A stretch of DNA of 64,000 bases from Flavobacteriales bacterium (GTDB lineage Bacteria > Bacteroidota > Bacteroidia > Flavobacteriales_F > PHOS-HE28): the NCBI GenBank assembly GCA_016712535.1, contig JADJQW010000002.1, positions 1,736,001 through 1,800,000 of the forward strand. The letters are read 5' to 3'. Positions 46,735 through 55,679 of the stretch are shown one piece after another. The notes below the pieces were generated by a model. That model had not been told where the DNA came from and made no database searches. It was given only the letters and a program-made list of their open reading frames with translations. How positions within the stretch are numbered: position 1 is the first letter of the stretch; every line of letters starts with the position of its first letter. The position numbers were made by a program, and so were the translations under genes.

Positions 46735-46765
46735 GAATAGGGAGGCGAGCAACGCCTCCCTATTC
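46735..46765 (+). terminator. terminator hairpin, 13-bp perfect stem
   Basis: Arms 46735-46747 and 46753-46765 are exact reverse complements with a 5-nt loop, 50 nt after the preceding stop. Only a short T-containing tail (TGTTC). Confidence 0.85.
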
Positions 46766-46917
46766 TGTTCATAACCTGCGTTCACCCGCTCATCCTTCCG
46801 GGAAGCCGCGGCCAGACAGGGCTTCGGGTACGGCATGTGCGCCGATCAACACGCCATCGTTGGTGATCCGTTCAACCCCGTTCGTCGCGGCGTTTGGCCC
46901 CATCGGACCTTGGCGGC

Positions 46918-47598
46918 ATGACAGCGGCGGTGTTCGAGGCGCGCTACAACAGGATCCTGCGTTCGCGCGAGCAGGGCTACGAGGAACTCTCCGATTTCCT
47001 CGGCAGACGATCCGATTTAGGGCCGCTCGTGAGGCTTGGACTCTTGCGGCGACGTGAAGTGAACAATGAGTTCCAGCGTTATCACGGTTACGTGCCTACG
47101 CTTGCCGGCGAGGAGTTCCTCCTCTACATCGCGGAGAAGGAGCTGATCCTGGTGAAACCCGGCATGTCGGCGGCCTTGTTCGCCGCAATGAAGAAGGATC
47201 CCGCACCGAAAGCCGTATTCAAGCCCACCTATGCGGAACCGACCAAGGCGCAGTTCGATTCATGGCGTGCCCAGCGGGATCAGGCTGGCCGCGATGTGTG
47301 GCGCACCCAGCGCACTGAGCAATTGCACGAAGCGCTGTATCAAGGGTTCATGGACTTCAAGGCTTTCACCGTGCGCACCGGCGTCGGCGAAGGCGTGCTG
47401 CTGAGGCTCGAACTGGCTAAGCCGCGCAGCGAGCGGCCGCATGAGAATGCACTTGCATTCGAGCTCACGAAAGAAGGACAGCGCTTTTTGCACGTGCGCA
47501 ACCCTTGGGAACTGCTCCTCGTGAGGCCCGGCATGGAATTGCCGCTCTTCGAGCGCTGTGATCCGGAGCGCGCGGCCTATTGGTGCGAGCTGCCTTAG
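46918..47598 (+). CDS. unknown protein with internal duplication
   Basis: 226 residues from the ATG at 46918; an ATG 24 nt upstream is possible. No signal peptide. Two related segments occur: FLLYIAEKELILVKPGMSAALF (about 63-84) and FLHVRNPWELLLVRPGMELPLF (about 190-211), each preceded by an alpha-helical stretch, so the protein is probably an ancient tandem duplication. The middle is highly charged (WRAQRDQAGRDVWRTQRTEQ). Family not recognised. Convergent with the next gene, whose stop lies 4 nt away. Confidence 0.65.
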   Translation: MTAAVFEARYNRILRSREQGYEELSDFLGRRSDLGPLVRLGLLRRREVNNEFQRYHGYVPTLAGEEFLLYIAEKELILVKPGMSAALFAAMKKDPAPKAVFKPTYAEPTKAQFDSWRAQRDQAGRDVWRTQRTEQLHEALYQGFMDFKAFTVRTGVGEGVLLRLELAKPRSERPHENALAFELTKEGQRFLHVRNPWELLLVRPGMELPLFERCDPERAAYWCELP

Positions 47599-47602
47599 CG
47601 CC

Positions 47603-48223
47603 TCACTGCTTCTTCAGCTTCCCGCTCTTCCAGGCTTGGATGAACTGCGCCCAAGCGATCGGGTTGAAGAGGTTGATCGCTGGTGTGCCGCCGCTGTAGT
47701 ACAACCGCGTCTGGTCCATGGCCATCTGGTACTGGTAGCTCGATGCGCCGTCGGGCGGGAGATTCTCCAGGCGCTGCATCATTTCAGCCGGAGATAGGTT
47801 CCGCATGGTCAATTGGTAGTCGTCAGCGGGTAGCCTCAGGTTCAGGAATGCATCGGCGAACTGCTCTTTTGATGGCCATGGCACCACCACCTGCTCTTTG
47901 AGCCAAATGGTATCGCGTCCCATCACATGGATCATGGAATAGCGGTTCTCCGGCAGGTCCCTGGGGATCACGTAGTTCGATCGCGTGAAACCCAGCGCGC
48001 TGAAGAGCACGGTATCGCCTTCTTGCGCGACAAAGCTGAAGTAGCCGTACACATCGCTCATGGTGCCGCGATAGGTGTCCTTCACCATGATGTTCGTGAA
48101 GGGCACCGGGAGAAGGCTATCGGTGACCACCACGCCGCTGAACTGGACCAGCCGTGGCTTTTCGGGTTGGGCGAAGGCCGGTATCGCAGAAGCTGCGAGC
48201 AGGAGCACGAGTAGGAATCGCAT
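47603..48223 (-). CDS. secreted CarboxypepD-regulatory-like protein
   Basis: 206 residues from the ATG at 48223 (MRFLLVLLLAASAIPAFAQ, signal peptide). Residues about 28-100 form the transthyretin-like domain of the carboxypeptidase regulatory type (FSGVVVTDSLLPVPFTNIMV, YRGTMSDVYGYFSFVAQEGD, VLFSALGFTRSNYVIP), often found at the N terminus of TonB-dependent receptors. Here it is followed by about 100 helical residues (QFADAFLNLRLPADDYQLTM...) rather than a barrel. The combination is common in Bacteroidota; role unknown. Confidence 0.8.
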   Translation of the reverse strand: MRFLLVLLLAASAIPAFAQPEKPRLVQFSGVVVTDSLLPVPFTNIMVKDTYRGTMSDVYGYFSFVAQEGDTVLFSALGFTRSNYVIPRDLPENRYSMIHVMGRDTIWLKEQVVVPWPSKEQFADAFLNLRLPADDYQLTMRNLSPAEMMQRLENLPPDGASSYQYQMAMDQTRLYYSGGTPAINLFNPIAWAQFIQAWKSGKLKKQ

Positions 48224-48229
48224 GGACGC

Positions 48230-48237
48230 CAAAGGTA
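48230..48237 (-). promoter_or_regulatory. putative minus-7 element
   Basis: TACCTTTG on the minus strand, an exact TAnnTTTG match 6 nt before the start codon at 48223. Confidence 0.55.
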
Positions 48238-48285
48238 GAACCGTGGGAGGGCATTGGGCTGAGCCAGGTCAATGCCGCATTCCGG

Positions 48286-48293
48286 TAGTTTAG
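48286..48293 (+). promoter_or_regulatory. putative minus-7 element
   Basis: TAGTTTAG, 18 nt before the ATG at 48312; weaker match. Confidence 0.35.
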
Positions 48294-48311
48294 CCGGCCT
48301 GAAACAGAACC

Positions 48312-49367
48312 ATGCGCTCAGCCATGCTCATTGCCGGCCTTCTTCCGATCGGCGCTTCCGCTCAGATCACCATTGGCATGGCCGACATGCCCAGTGCTGG
48401 CGACACGGTGCGCTACGTCACATCATCCGCCGACGGATTCGATCCGGCTGAGACCGAGGCGGGTTTCATATGGGACTTCAGCGCGCTCCCTATCGGTCCT
48501 GAAGGCGCCGATACCTGCGTTACCGTAGGGAGCACGCCCTTCGCCTACCAGTTCTTCTTCAACAATCCCATCCTTTATCCGGAGCACCGTGCCGATTATG
48601 CGGTGCGCGGCCAGGACTTCGATTTCCAAGTGCTCACGGTGAGTGATGTTCGTGACTACTTCAAGCGCGACGCAGCGGGTTTCCGCAACGTGGGCTTCGG
48701 CGCCAACGTGAATGGCGTGCCCACCAGCACACGGCGCATCCCGGTGGATTGGATCCACCGTTTCCCCATGGAGTTCGGGGACATGGACACCAGTTTCAGT
48801 GAATTCACGGTCATGGTGCCGACGCTCTTCAGCTTCACCCAACGGCAATGGCGCTACAACGAGGTCGACGGCTGGGGAACCCTTTACCTGCCTGCTGACA
48901 CCTTCGAGGTGCTGCGCGTAAAGAGCACCTTGGAGCGCACGGATAGCGCATATGTGGAGCAGTTCGGCCAAGGATTCACCTTCCCGGAGCCGGAGACCAT
49001 CGAGTATAAATGGATCGCGCAGGGCATGGACCTGCCTGTTCTGCAGATCACCGTCGTTGCAGGCCAAGCCGCGACGGCGCGTTTCCATTATTCCCCGGTG
49101 GATATCACGACCGGAATGGGGCAGGCGAGGGCGATCGGACTCGAAGCATACCCGAACCCTGCAGAAGGCACCGTATGGCTGCGGATTCCCGAAGGCGAAT
49201 GGCGGCTGCTGGAAGTGCGTGATGCGTCCGGCCGATCAGTTCGTGCCGTGAGCGTAGGTGGAGGCGCCTTGTTGGACTTGGATCTGAGCGGCCTGTCGGC
49301 TGGCACCTATTCCTTGGGGTTAATCGGCGCTTCCGGCCGGGTTTCGACGCGGCTGTGCGTGCAATAA
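48312..49367 (+). CDS. secreted protein with T9SS sorting domain
   Basis: 351 residues. Signal peptide (MRSAMLIAGLLPIGASA), a beta-rich domain of about 240 residues with regularly spaced aromatics (FIWDFSALPIG, YQFFFNNPILYP), and a sorting domain from about 280 (GLEAYPNPAEGTVWLRIP, LLEVRDASGRSVRAV, LDLSGLSAGTYSLGL, RLCVQ). Proteins with this layout are frequent T9SS cargo with no known enzymatic activity. Confidence 0.8.
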   Translation: MRSAMLIAGLLPIGASAQITIGMADMPSAGDTVRYVTSSADGFDPAETEAGFIWDFSALPIGPEGADTCVTVGSTPFAYQFFFNNPILYPEHRADYAVRGQDFDFQVLTVSDVRDYFKRDAAGFRNVGFGANVNGVPTSTRRIPVDWIHRFPMEFGDMDTSFSEFTVMVPTLFSFTQRQWRYNEVDGWGTLYLPADTFEVLRVKSTLERTDSAYVEQFGQGFTFPEPETIEYKWIAQGMDLPVLQITVVAGQAATARFHYSPVDITTGMGQARAIGLEAYPNPAEGTVWLRIPEGEWRLLEVRDASGRSVRAVSVGGGALLDLDLSGLSAGTYSLGLIGASGRVSTRLCVQ

Positions 49368-49446
49368 GCGGATTCCCGGCTGTCAGCTTTGCAGTCCGTT
49401 GGTCATTGGCATGCCATGTGATCCGCGCCGCGCAGGCGAGTGCGGG

Positions 49447-49454
49447 TATTTTCG
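49447..49454 (+). promoter_or_regulatory. putative minus-7 element of lemA
   Basis: TATTTTCG, 21 nt before the ATG at 49476. Confidence 0.45.
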
Positions 49455-49475
49455 CGCCGTCATCACCAACCAACC

Positions 49476-50066
49476 ATGAGGAAATACCTGGGATTGATCA
49501 TCGGACTCGGCATCATCGGCGCTGTGGCGCTGTGGCTGATGTCCTACTACAACGGAACGATCACTGCTTCTGAAGCGGTGGAGAAGACATGGGGCGACGT
49601 CCTCGTTCGCTATCAGGAAAGGGCGGATAAGACCAAGAACCTGCTAGAGATCGTGAAGGGCGCTGCCGACTTCGAGCAGGAGACCCTGCGCGAGGTGATC
49701 GAGGCCCGCAGCAAGGCCTCGTCCATCAACCTCACAGCGGATCAGCTCACGCCGGAGAACCTCAAGGCCTTCGAAGAAGCGCAAGCCCAATTCACTGGTG
49801 CGCTCTCCAGGCTCATGGTCACCGTTGAGCGCTACCCGGACCTGAAGGCCGTGGCTGCCTTCCGCGACTTCCAAGCGCAATATGAAGGGATGGAGAACCG
49901 CATCAGCGTGGAACGGCGCAAATTCAATGACGCAGTACGGCTGTACAACCTGCGCGTGAAGCGCTTCCCGGGCAATATGCTTGCGGGCTTCTTCGGGTTC
50001 GCTGAGAAGGGCTATTTCCAAGCCGCGGAAGGCACCGAGAACGCCCCCGACATCTCCTTCAAGTGA
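49476..50066 (+). CDS. lemA: LemA family protein
   Basis: 196 residues from the ATG at 49476. One N-terminal membrane helix (about 5-23), then a helical bundle with the family pattern: EAVEKTWGDVLVRYQERADKT, NLLEIVKG, VTVERYPDLKA and ENRISVERRKFNDAVRLYN, FPGNMLAGFFGFAEKGYFQA. LemA proteins are inner-membrane, mostly periplasm-facing proteins; their exact role is unclear. First of three genes, followed by two TPM-domain proteins, an arrangement common in Bacteroidota. Confidence 0.93.
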   Translation: MRKYLGLIIGLGIIGAVALWLMSYYNGTITASEAVEKTWGDVLVRYQERADKTKNLLEIVKGAADFEQETLREVIEARSKASSINLTADQLTPENLKAFEEAQAQFTGALSRLMVTVERYPDLKAVAAFRDFQAQYEGMENRISVERRKFNDAVRLYNLRVKRFPGNMLAGFFGFAEKGYFQAAEGTENAPDISFK

Positions 50067-50509
50067 GCGCGCGCACCGCCGAGGAGTTCCTGCCCGAAGC
50101 GGACCGCAAGCGCGTTGCGGAGGCCATTCGCATGGCTGAGCAGCGCACCAGCGGCGAGATCCGCGTGCATATCGAGGACCACATCGAAGAGGATGTGCTC
50201 GAGCATGCAGCCTTCATCTTCAATGAGCTCGGCATGCAGCGAACCAAGGACCGCAACGGCGTTCTCATATACGTGAGCGTCGCAGACCGCAAGGCTGCCG
50301 TGATCGGCGATAGCGGCATCAACGACCGTGTGCCGCCGAGATTCTGGCACGACGTGCTGAGCGTGATGCAGATCCACTTTGCCGCAGGCCGCCATGCCGA
50401 TGGGCTGTGCGAGGCCGCCAGCATGGTGGGAGAGAAGCTCCGCGACCATCACCCTTACCAGCGGAACGACGCCGACGAACTGAGCAACGAAGTGAGCATT
50501 GGGCGATGA
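50063..50509 (+). CDS. TPM-domain protein
   Basis: 148 residues with a GTG start overlapping the lemA stop by 4 nt. A TPM domain (ADRKRVAEAIRMAEQRTSGEIRVHIEDH, NGVLIYVSVADRKAAVIGDSGI, WHDVLSVMQIHF) without signal peptide or membrane segment, so cytoplasmic unless carried by LemA. TPM-domain proteins include phosphatases of photosystem assembly, but catalytic function in this branch is unproven. Overlaps the next TPM gene by 4 nt. Confidence 0.88.
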   Translation: MSARTAEEFLPEADRKRVAEAIRMAEQRTSGEIRVHIEDHIEEDVLEHAAFIFNELGMQRTKDRNGVLIYVSVADRKAAVIGDSGINDRVPPRFWHDVLSVMQIHFAAGRHADGLCEAASMVGEKLRDHHPYQRNDADELSNEVSIGR

Positions 50510-51298
50510 GGGCATTTCTGGCAACGGTTCTGGTGCTGGCATCCCTTGTTGCGGAGGCCTCGCGTTTTCCCTGTGATGCAGAGGTCCCTAGGAAGCGCCA
50601 ACAGGACAAGTTGCTCTGGAGCTATGCTCCGCTGTTGGATGCCGAGGAGGAGCAGCGCATCAACGACCGGCTCGTGGCGTTCGCCCGTGAGACCAGCAAT
50701 CAGGTCCTCGTGCTGATCGTGGATACCCTCTGCGGCGAAGAGCCTGCGGACTTCGCATTCGGCATCGGCGAGCGCTGGGGCATCGGGCAGAAGGGCTTCG
50801 ACAATGGGATTGTCATCCTGATCAAGCCCACGGGCAGCGCAGGCAGCCGCAAGGTCTTCATCGCTACCGGTTACGGACTCGAAGGCGCAATCCCAGACGC
50901 GACCTGCCGGAGGATCGTCGATAACGAGGTGATCCCCCGATTCAAGCAAGGTGAATTCGCGCAAGGAATCGATGCTGCCTTGAACGTGATCTTCCCGCTG
51001 GCCAAAGGTGATCGACCACGCCAGCTATGGCCGCAAGCATGTGCCATGGGGCGCCGTGCTCGTGGTGATCGGGATCTTGGTGATCATGGCGGTCTCCTGG
51101 CGCAGCGGCGTGAAGCGCTATGCCCGCACCAACAGGGTCGATTTCTGGACGGCGATGTGGCTGTTGAGCCAGATGAATCGCGGTCGTGGAGGGCATCGCT
51201 CGGGCGGGTTCACCGGCGGTGGCTTCAGGGGCGGTGGCGGTTTCGGCGGCTTCGGTGGGGGAAGCTTCGGCGGCGGTGGGGCCGGCGGCAGTTGGTGA
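50506..51298 (+). pseudogene. TPM-domain membrane protein with Gly-rich tail, frameshifted
   Basis: From the ATG at 50506: signal peptide (MRAFLATVLVLASLVAEA) and TPM domain (LLDAEEEQRINDRLVAFARE, FGIGERWGIGQKGFDNGIVI, GYGLEGAIPDATCRRI, VIPRFKQGEFAQGIDAALNV). At 51001-51008 (GCCAAAGG) one base seems extra. The natural continuation is in the next frame: IDHASYGRKHVPWGAVLVVIGILVIM, a membrane helix, then a Gly-rich tail (FRGGGGFGGFGGGSFGGGG), exactly the ending of such proteins. In the original frame it runs to 51345 as Arg-rich nonsense. Either a real lesion or a homopolymer error. Confidence 0.8.
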
Positions 51299-51326
51299 TC
51301 CATCGGAGGCGGGCGGCTCCCTCCTG

Positions 51327-51334
51327 TACATTAG
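51327..51334 (+). promoter_or_regulatory. putative minus-7 element
   Basis: TACATTAG, 7 nt before the ATG at 51342. Confidence 0.4.
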
Positions 51335-51341
51335 CCGCCGG

Positions 51342-52313
51342 ATGATGCACAACGGCAGCTCAATCGCGCGTCCTGTTCTTCTGGCTTCCATGCTCGCCAT
51401 TTCGGTGGCCTTTTCGCACCTTGCCGGCGCCCAGAGCGTGCAGCTGCTGCTGATCCGCGGCGATTCGCTCTTGGACGCCGATAAGCCCCAGCGCGCGCTC
51501 GACATCTTCGATCAGGCCGTGAAGCGCGAGGCTACGCCTGCCACCTTGCTTGCCCGTTCCCGGGCCTATTACAAGCTCGATCGCATGGAGCGCTTCGTGC
51601 AGGACATCGACCGCGTGCTCCGCATGGACAGCACCAATGGTGAAGCGCACTTCCAGCGCGGCATCTATTCGTTGCAGGCCAATGATAGCGACCGGGCCGA
51701 GTTCCATGGCGCCCGGGCCATTGAGCATGCGCGAAACGACCGCAGCAAGGCCAAGGCGCTCAATGTGCGCGGAGAGGCGCGTGCAGAACGGAAGCATTAT
51801 GCGGAAGCCGCTGCCGACCTTGCTCAAGCCTGGGCCCTCGGCTTGGAGGATGTTCCGGCCATGCGGACGTTGGCCAGGCTCTACGATGGCGAGGGCCAGT
51901 ACGCCGAGGCTCTTCGCGTGCTGGAGCGGCTCTGTGAGCTCGATCCAAGCGATATGGGCAATTGGACCAACCGCGCGAACGAGCTGAACATGCTCGGTCG
52001 GTACGAGGAAGCCATCAGCATGGCCGATCGAGCGCTCAGCTCAGATAAGGACGAGCCCGTTGCCATGAGCCACAAGGCGTACGCGCTGACCAAGCTGGAA
52101 CGGGATGCGGATGCCTGGCCAGTGCTCGACCGGAGCCTGCGCAACTATCCGAGCAACCCATTCGCACTGCGCACGCGGGCCATTCTTCGCTTGCGCAAAG
52201 GCGAGCGCGCAAAGGCTTGCGACGATCTCACACTGGCAAAGGCACTCGCCGAGATTCCCGAGGTTGACCGCATGCTGATCGAGCACTGCGATGGCGAGAA
52301 GCCCAAGCGCTAG
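51342..52313 (+). CDS. secreted tetratricopeptide-repeat protein
   Basis: 323 residues from the ATG at 51342. A signal peptide (about 1-30) precedes about eight TPR-like helical hairpins (ALDIFDQAVKREATPATLLARSRAYYKLD, AHFQRGIYSLQANDSDRAEFHGARAI, ALRVLERLCELDPSDMGNW, AISMADRALSSDKDEPVAMSHKAY). Likely a periplasmic scaffold; partner unknown. Its TAG stop overlaps the stop of the convergent gene within CTAG at 52310-52313. Confidence 0.85.
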   Translation: MMHNGSSIARPVLLASMLAISVAFSHLAGAQSVQLLLIRGDSLLDADKPQRALDIFDQAVKREATPATLLARSRAYYKLDRMERFVQDIDRVLRMDSTNGEAHFQRGIYSLQANDSDRAEFHGARAIEHARNDRSKAKALNVRGEARAERKHYAEAAADLAQAWALGLEDVPAMRTLARLYDGEGQYAEALRVLERLCELDPSDMGNWTNRANELNMLGRYEEAISMADRALSSDKDEPVAMSHKAYALTKLERDADAWPVLDRSLRNYPSNPFALRTRAILRLRKGERAKACDDLTLAKALAEIPEVDRMLIEHCDGEKPKR

Positions 52314-54685
52314 CGCGTGATGATCAGCTTTATGCGCGCACTGCCGTTGTGCTGCCCAGTGATGTTCAGGGTATAAGCTCCGGGCGCGAGGTCCCAGTCG
52401 GCGTCGAGCACCCCTGAAGACGGCCAGTTCCCCAGCACGACTACGCGCCCCGCGTGATCGATCACATCATAGGTGCCGGCCCCGATGCCCATGGCCTGCA
52501 CGCGCACCATGCCATCTGATGGATTCGGGAACAGGAGCACGCGCGCCGTGGCGTCTTCAATGCCCGTGTCATCCACATAGTACAGCTCGAATACATCAAA
52601 GCCGGCTTCCACCACGTGCCCGGGACTGGAATCGGCCGTGGATGCGATCAGTCTCATGGTGGCCGTGGGCTCCAGGAAGTCACTGATCCGGTAGTCGCGG
52701 GAAAGCCAGGTCCCGTTGCTAGCGCCGTTGGCGGTTATGGTCTCCAGGGTCATCGTGGTGCTGCCATTATCCAGGCTGATCAAGAGCTGATCATTGGGGT
52801 TGCCGCTGCCGCCGCCATTCACGAACCAACGCTCGTAGCGCACGTGGGCCGCGCCGTCGCCCGTGGCATCGAATAGGGGAGAGGTGACCACTGCGCTTCC
52901 GCCATCCACGTCATTGTCCCCTGCACCGCCGCCGCTCAGGCCGGTAACAAAAGCCGATTCGCCGCAATCGGCAGCTGCGTCCGAGGATGGATTACTGGGG
53001 TCGTTGCCCAAGCTGGTGCCTTCGGGAACCCCGCGCTCCCATTGGCCTGAAGTGGCATCGCCGCTTACCGTCCAGCCCAGGTCGAGGGCGAAATCATCGG
53101 CATAGCCCGCAGGCAGCTGCACTTGGAAGCTGTTGCTCGAAGGGCTCATCGGCGCGGGCGCGATACAGGAGGTATGCCAGCCCCAGCGCCCAGCCGTGAT
53201 CGAATAGCTTTCTGCGAACACGCCTTGCAGGGTGCAATTGCCGCTGGCATCAGTGGTGCCGGTGTAGCTGTATGATTGACTCTCGATCACCACTGTTGCA
53301 CCTTCCACCGGAACCCCAGTGCCCTGGGTGACCACGCTGCAGGTCACATCGAATGGGACCATCGGCTCCAACTCAATCGGCAATACGGTCACCTGGCCGT
53401 TCACGAGCTGCACACCATTGATGGTGGCTGGGTAGTATCCCGGAGCTGAAGCGATGACCGTATAGCTTCCTGCCGTGGCGAAGCCCGTGGCATACTGGCC
53501 GCTTACGTCAGTGTTGTCCGTTGCGGAAGTGCCGGAGATCTGCACCGTGGCATTGCCCACCGGGGCCGAAGTCACTGCATTCGTCACAGGGCCTTCGAGC
53601 CAGCATGCTTGCACGTAGGTGGGCGCGAGCACGAAAAGCCCACGTTGCATGTCGGAGATGATCAGGTTGCCTGATGGGAAATAGGGATACACGCCCCAGG
53701 CTCCGCTGAACCCATCACCGGAAAGCGGAGTGGTGTCATAATGGCCCACCTCCACCATGTTGTGCGGATCGCTCACATCGTAGATGGTAACGCCGAAGGT
53801 GTAGTAGGAGGTGACGGCATATCCATTCAGCCAGTAGGTGTTGTGGGGGATGGCACCGGAGCCATTGTCGCTGCGCAAGCGGTCCACTTCGGTAATGTCC
53901 GTGGGGTCGCTCACATCATAGGCGCCCACATAGGCATTGGTTCGCTCGTCGGTGGTGAAGAGGTAATCGCCGCTTGAATCGAGCCAGGTGTTGTGCGTGA
54001 AATCACTGGGTGTGTTCTTGGTGCCGAGCAGCACAGGAGCCGAGGGGTCCGAGACATCGACGATGGAGAAGAACCCGTCGTAAATGTGGCCGGCATAGAG
54101 CGTATCGCCGCGGGCGAAGCTGTCGTGGCAATACCATGTGTCGAATTCGCCCACCTCCACCGGGTTCATCGGGTCCTGCGTGAGGTCGTACATGATAACG
54201 CCGCCATTTCCGCGGTTGGCGCCATGAATGAACAGACGCCCGTTCTCGTCGATGAAAAGCGAGTGCGAGGTGGTCCAGCCCGGTGCGTCCCACACGATGG
54301 CGGGCAGGTTGGTGCTCTGTGGCAGCGGGCTCAGGTCAACAATGGTTAGTTCACCGTCGGCGGCCTCCGTGGTCACATAGGCGTAGTCGCCCCAGACTTT
54401 GATCTCGCGCCAGATGCTCGCGGGCCCCGGGAAGAAGAAGATCTCCTGCGGGTCCGTAGGGTCGGCGAGGCTTACCACGCTAAGGCCACCGGGGTTCTGG
54501 TCATCCGTTCCGCAAACGCCCATCAGCGCGTATTCGTTGCCGAACTCGTCCGTATAGCCCCAGAGGTTGCTGAGGTTGCTGTTGCGGAGCACCTGGTAAT
54601 CGAGTTGCCCCACGAAATCGATGTTCAGCTGGGCCGTGGAAGCGAACGCGGGAATCAAGGCGGCGGAAAGGAGGATGGCTCTCAT
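52310..54685 (-). CDS. secreted choice-of-anchor B protein with T9SS sorting domain
   Basis: 791 residues from the ATG at 54685. Signal peptide; residues about 20-370 form a beta-propeller-like choice-of-anchor B/LVIVD domain (YDVSDPTDITEVDRL, IYDVSDPHNMVEVGHYDT, IVDVSDPSAPVLLG, DFTHNTWLD, ISDMQRGLFVL); then two carboxypeptidase-regulatory-like domains (about 380-540); a jelly-roll-like segment (SGQWERGVPEGTS, ADCGESAFVTG); and a sorting domain (VLLFPNPSDGMVRVQ...RIKLIITR). A large surface protein; no hydrolytic active site seen. Confidence 0.88.
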   Translation of the reverse strand: MRAILLSAALIPAFASTAQLNIDFVGQLDYQVLRNSNLSNLWGYTDEFGNEYALMGVCGTDDQNPGGLSVVSLADPTDPQEIFFFPGPASIWREIKVWGDYAYVTTEAADGELTIVDLSPLPQSTNLPAIVWDAPGWTTSHSLFIDENGRLFIHGANRGNGGVIMYDLTQDPMNPVEVGEFDTWYCHDSFARGDTLYAGHIYDGFFSIVDVSDPSAPVLLGTKNTPSDFTHNTWLDSSGDYLFTTDERTNAYVGAYDVSDPTDITEVDRLRSDNGSGAIPHNTYWLNGYAVTSYYTFGVTIYDVSDPHNMVEVGHYDTTPLSGDGFSGAWGVYPYFPSGNLIISDMQRGLFVLAPTYVQACWLEGPVTNAVTSAPVGNATVQISGTSATDNTDVSGQYATGFATAGSYTVIASAPGYYPATINGVQLVNGQVTVLPIELEPMVPFDVTCSVVTQGTGVPVEGATVVIESQSYSYTGTTDASGNCTLQGVFAESYSITAGRWGWHTSCIAPAPMSPSSNSFQVQLPAGYADDFALDLGWTVSGDATSGQWERGVPEGTSLGNDPSNPSSDAAADCGESAFVTGLSGGGAGDNDVDGGSAVVTSPLFDATGDGAAHVRYERWFVNGGGSGNPNDQLLISLDNGSTTMTLETITANGASNGTWLSRDYRISDFLEPTATMRLIASTADSSPGHVVEAGFDVFELYYVDDTGIEDATARVLLFPNPSDGMVRVQAMGIGAGTYDVIDHAGRVVVLGNWPSSGVLDADWDLAPGAYTLNITGQHNGSARIKLIITR

Positions 54686-54701
54686 GGGGGTACTGATCGT
54701 G

Positions 54702-54709
54702 CCAATGTA
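54702..54709 (-). promoter_or_regulatory. putative minus-7 element
   Basis: TACATTGG on the minus strand, 16 nt before the start at 54685. Confidence 0.4.
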
Positions 54710-54798
54710 GGGGCTGCTGCCATGCATTCAGGGCCGGGCTTGAGATAGGATCCTTGCGTTACGATGAAGGCGTGCGGTCAGCCGACGAGCGCAGCGGG

Positions 54799-54806
54799 TA
54801 TCTTGG
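54799..54806 (+). promoter_or_regulatory. putative minus-7 element
   Basis: TATCTTGG, 15 nt before the ATG at 54822. Confidence 0.4.
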
Positions 54807-54821
54807 CCCGCCCTAGAAGCC

Positions 54822-55610
54822 ATGCCCGACATACTCTGCACCACCGATCTCACCCCAGCAGCAGACACCGCCTTGCTGCATGCCCTGGCCCTCGGCGACC
54901 GCTTGGGCGCTCGCGTAAGCCTGCTCCATGTGCTGGGCAAGAACGATCGGGACAACGATGCGAAGGATCGTGTGGAGGCGGCCATCCGGACCCGTGCCGA
55001 ACAAGCCGGAGGTGGACAAGTGCGCATCCTCTTGCCGGATGGCGATTTCATGGAAGAGATCGCCGCCGAGAGCGGGCGCGGGCACTTGCTGGTGGTGATG
55101 GGAACCCACGGCCCAAGGGGCTTGAGGCAGTCCATCTTCGGAGCCGATATCCTGAAACTCGTGCGACGCTCGGCCGTGCCTTGCTACGTGGTGCAAGCTG
55201 AAAGCCCAGTGGACAAGGAACTCAGCAGGATCGTGATGCCTGTGGCAGGCCACCAGGACATCGAGCGCCTCATCGATACCGTTTGCATTCAGGCCAAAGC
55301 GTGGGCGGCGGAAGTGGATGTGTTCCAGCTCGTCCGGCCTGGTGAACAGCCCAGCGATATCCTCCTGAAGAACAAGCTGCGGATGCTGGAGCGCTTGGAG
55401 CAAGAAGGCATCCGTCATCGTGAGGTGAACGAGCCTTCCACCTCGTTCAGCGTGGGTTTCGCCAAGGCCACCATCGAATACGCACAGCGCGCGGGTGCGG
55501 GTGCCATCGCGATCATGGCGAAAGCCAGTGATGAGTTCCGCTACATTGCCGATGCAGAAAAGGAACGGATCCTGGCCAACGAGGCGCGCATCCCGGTGAT
55601 TTGCGCCTGA
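54822..55610 (+). CDS. universal stress protein, tandem UspA domains
   Basis: 262 residues. First Usp domain about 1-128 (ILCTTDLTPAADTALLHALALG, VMGTHGPRGLRQSIFGADILKLVRRSAVPCYVV), with the G-x2-G-x9-G-S/T type loop modified; second, more divergent domain about 135-262 ending IAIMAKASDEFRYIADAEKERILANEARIPVIC. Cytoplasmic, possibly ATP-binding through the first domain. Such proteins accompany starvation and redox stress responses. No operon partner. Confidence 0.9.
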   Translation: MPDILCTTDLTPAADTALLHALALGDRLGARVSLLHVLGKNDRDNDAKDRVEAAIRTRAEQAGGGQVRILLPDGDFMEEIAAESGRGHLLVVMGTHGPRGLRQSIFGADILKLVRRSAVPCYVVQAESPVDKELSRIVMPVAGHQDIERLIDTVCIQAKAWAAEVDVFQLVRPGEQPSDILLKNKLRMLERLEQEGIRHREVNEPSTSFSVGFAKATIEYAQRAGAGAIAIMAKASDEFRYIADAEKERILANEARIPVICA

Positions 55611-55638
55611 GTTGCATGGGCGTTGGGGCCCTTTCAGT

Positions 55639-55646
55639 TACTTTCG
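55639..55646 (+). promoter_or_regulatory. putative minus-7 element
   Basis: TACTTTCG, 33 nt before the ATG at 55680. Confidence 0.45.
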
Positions 55647-55679
55647 TTGTCCGTTTCCACCGCCCGTCTGACAATTCCC

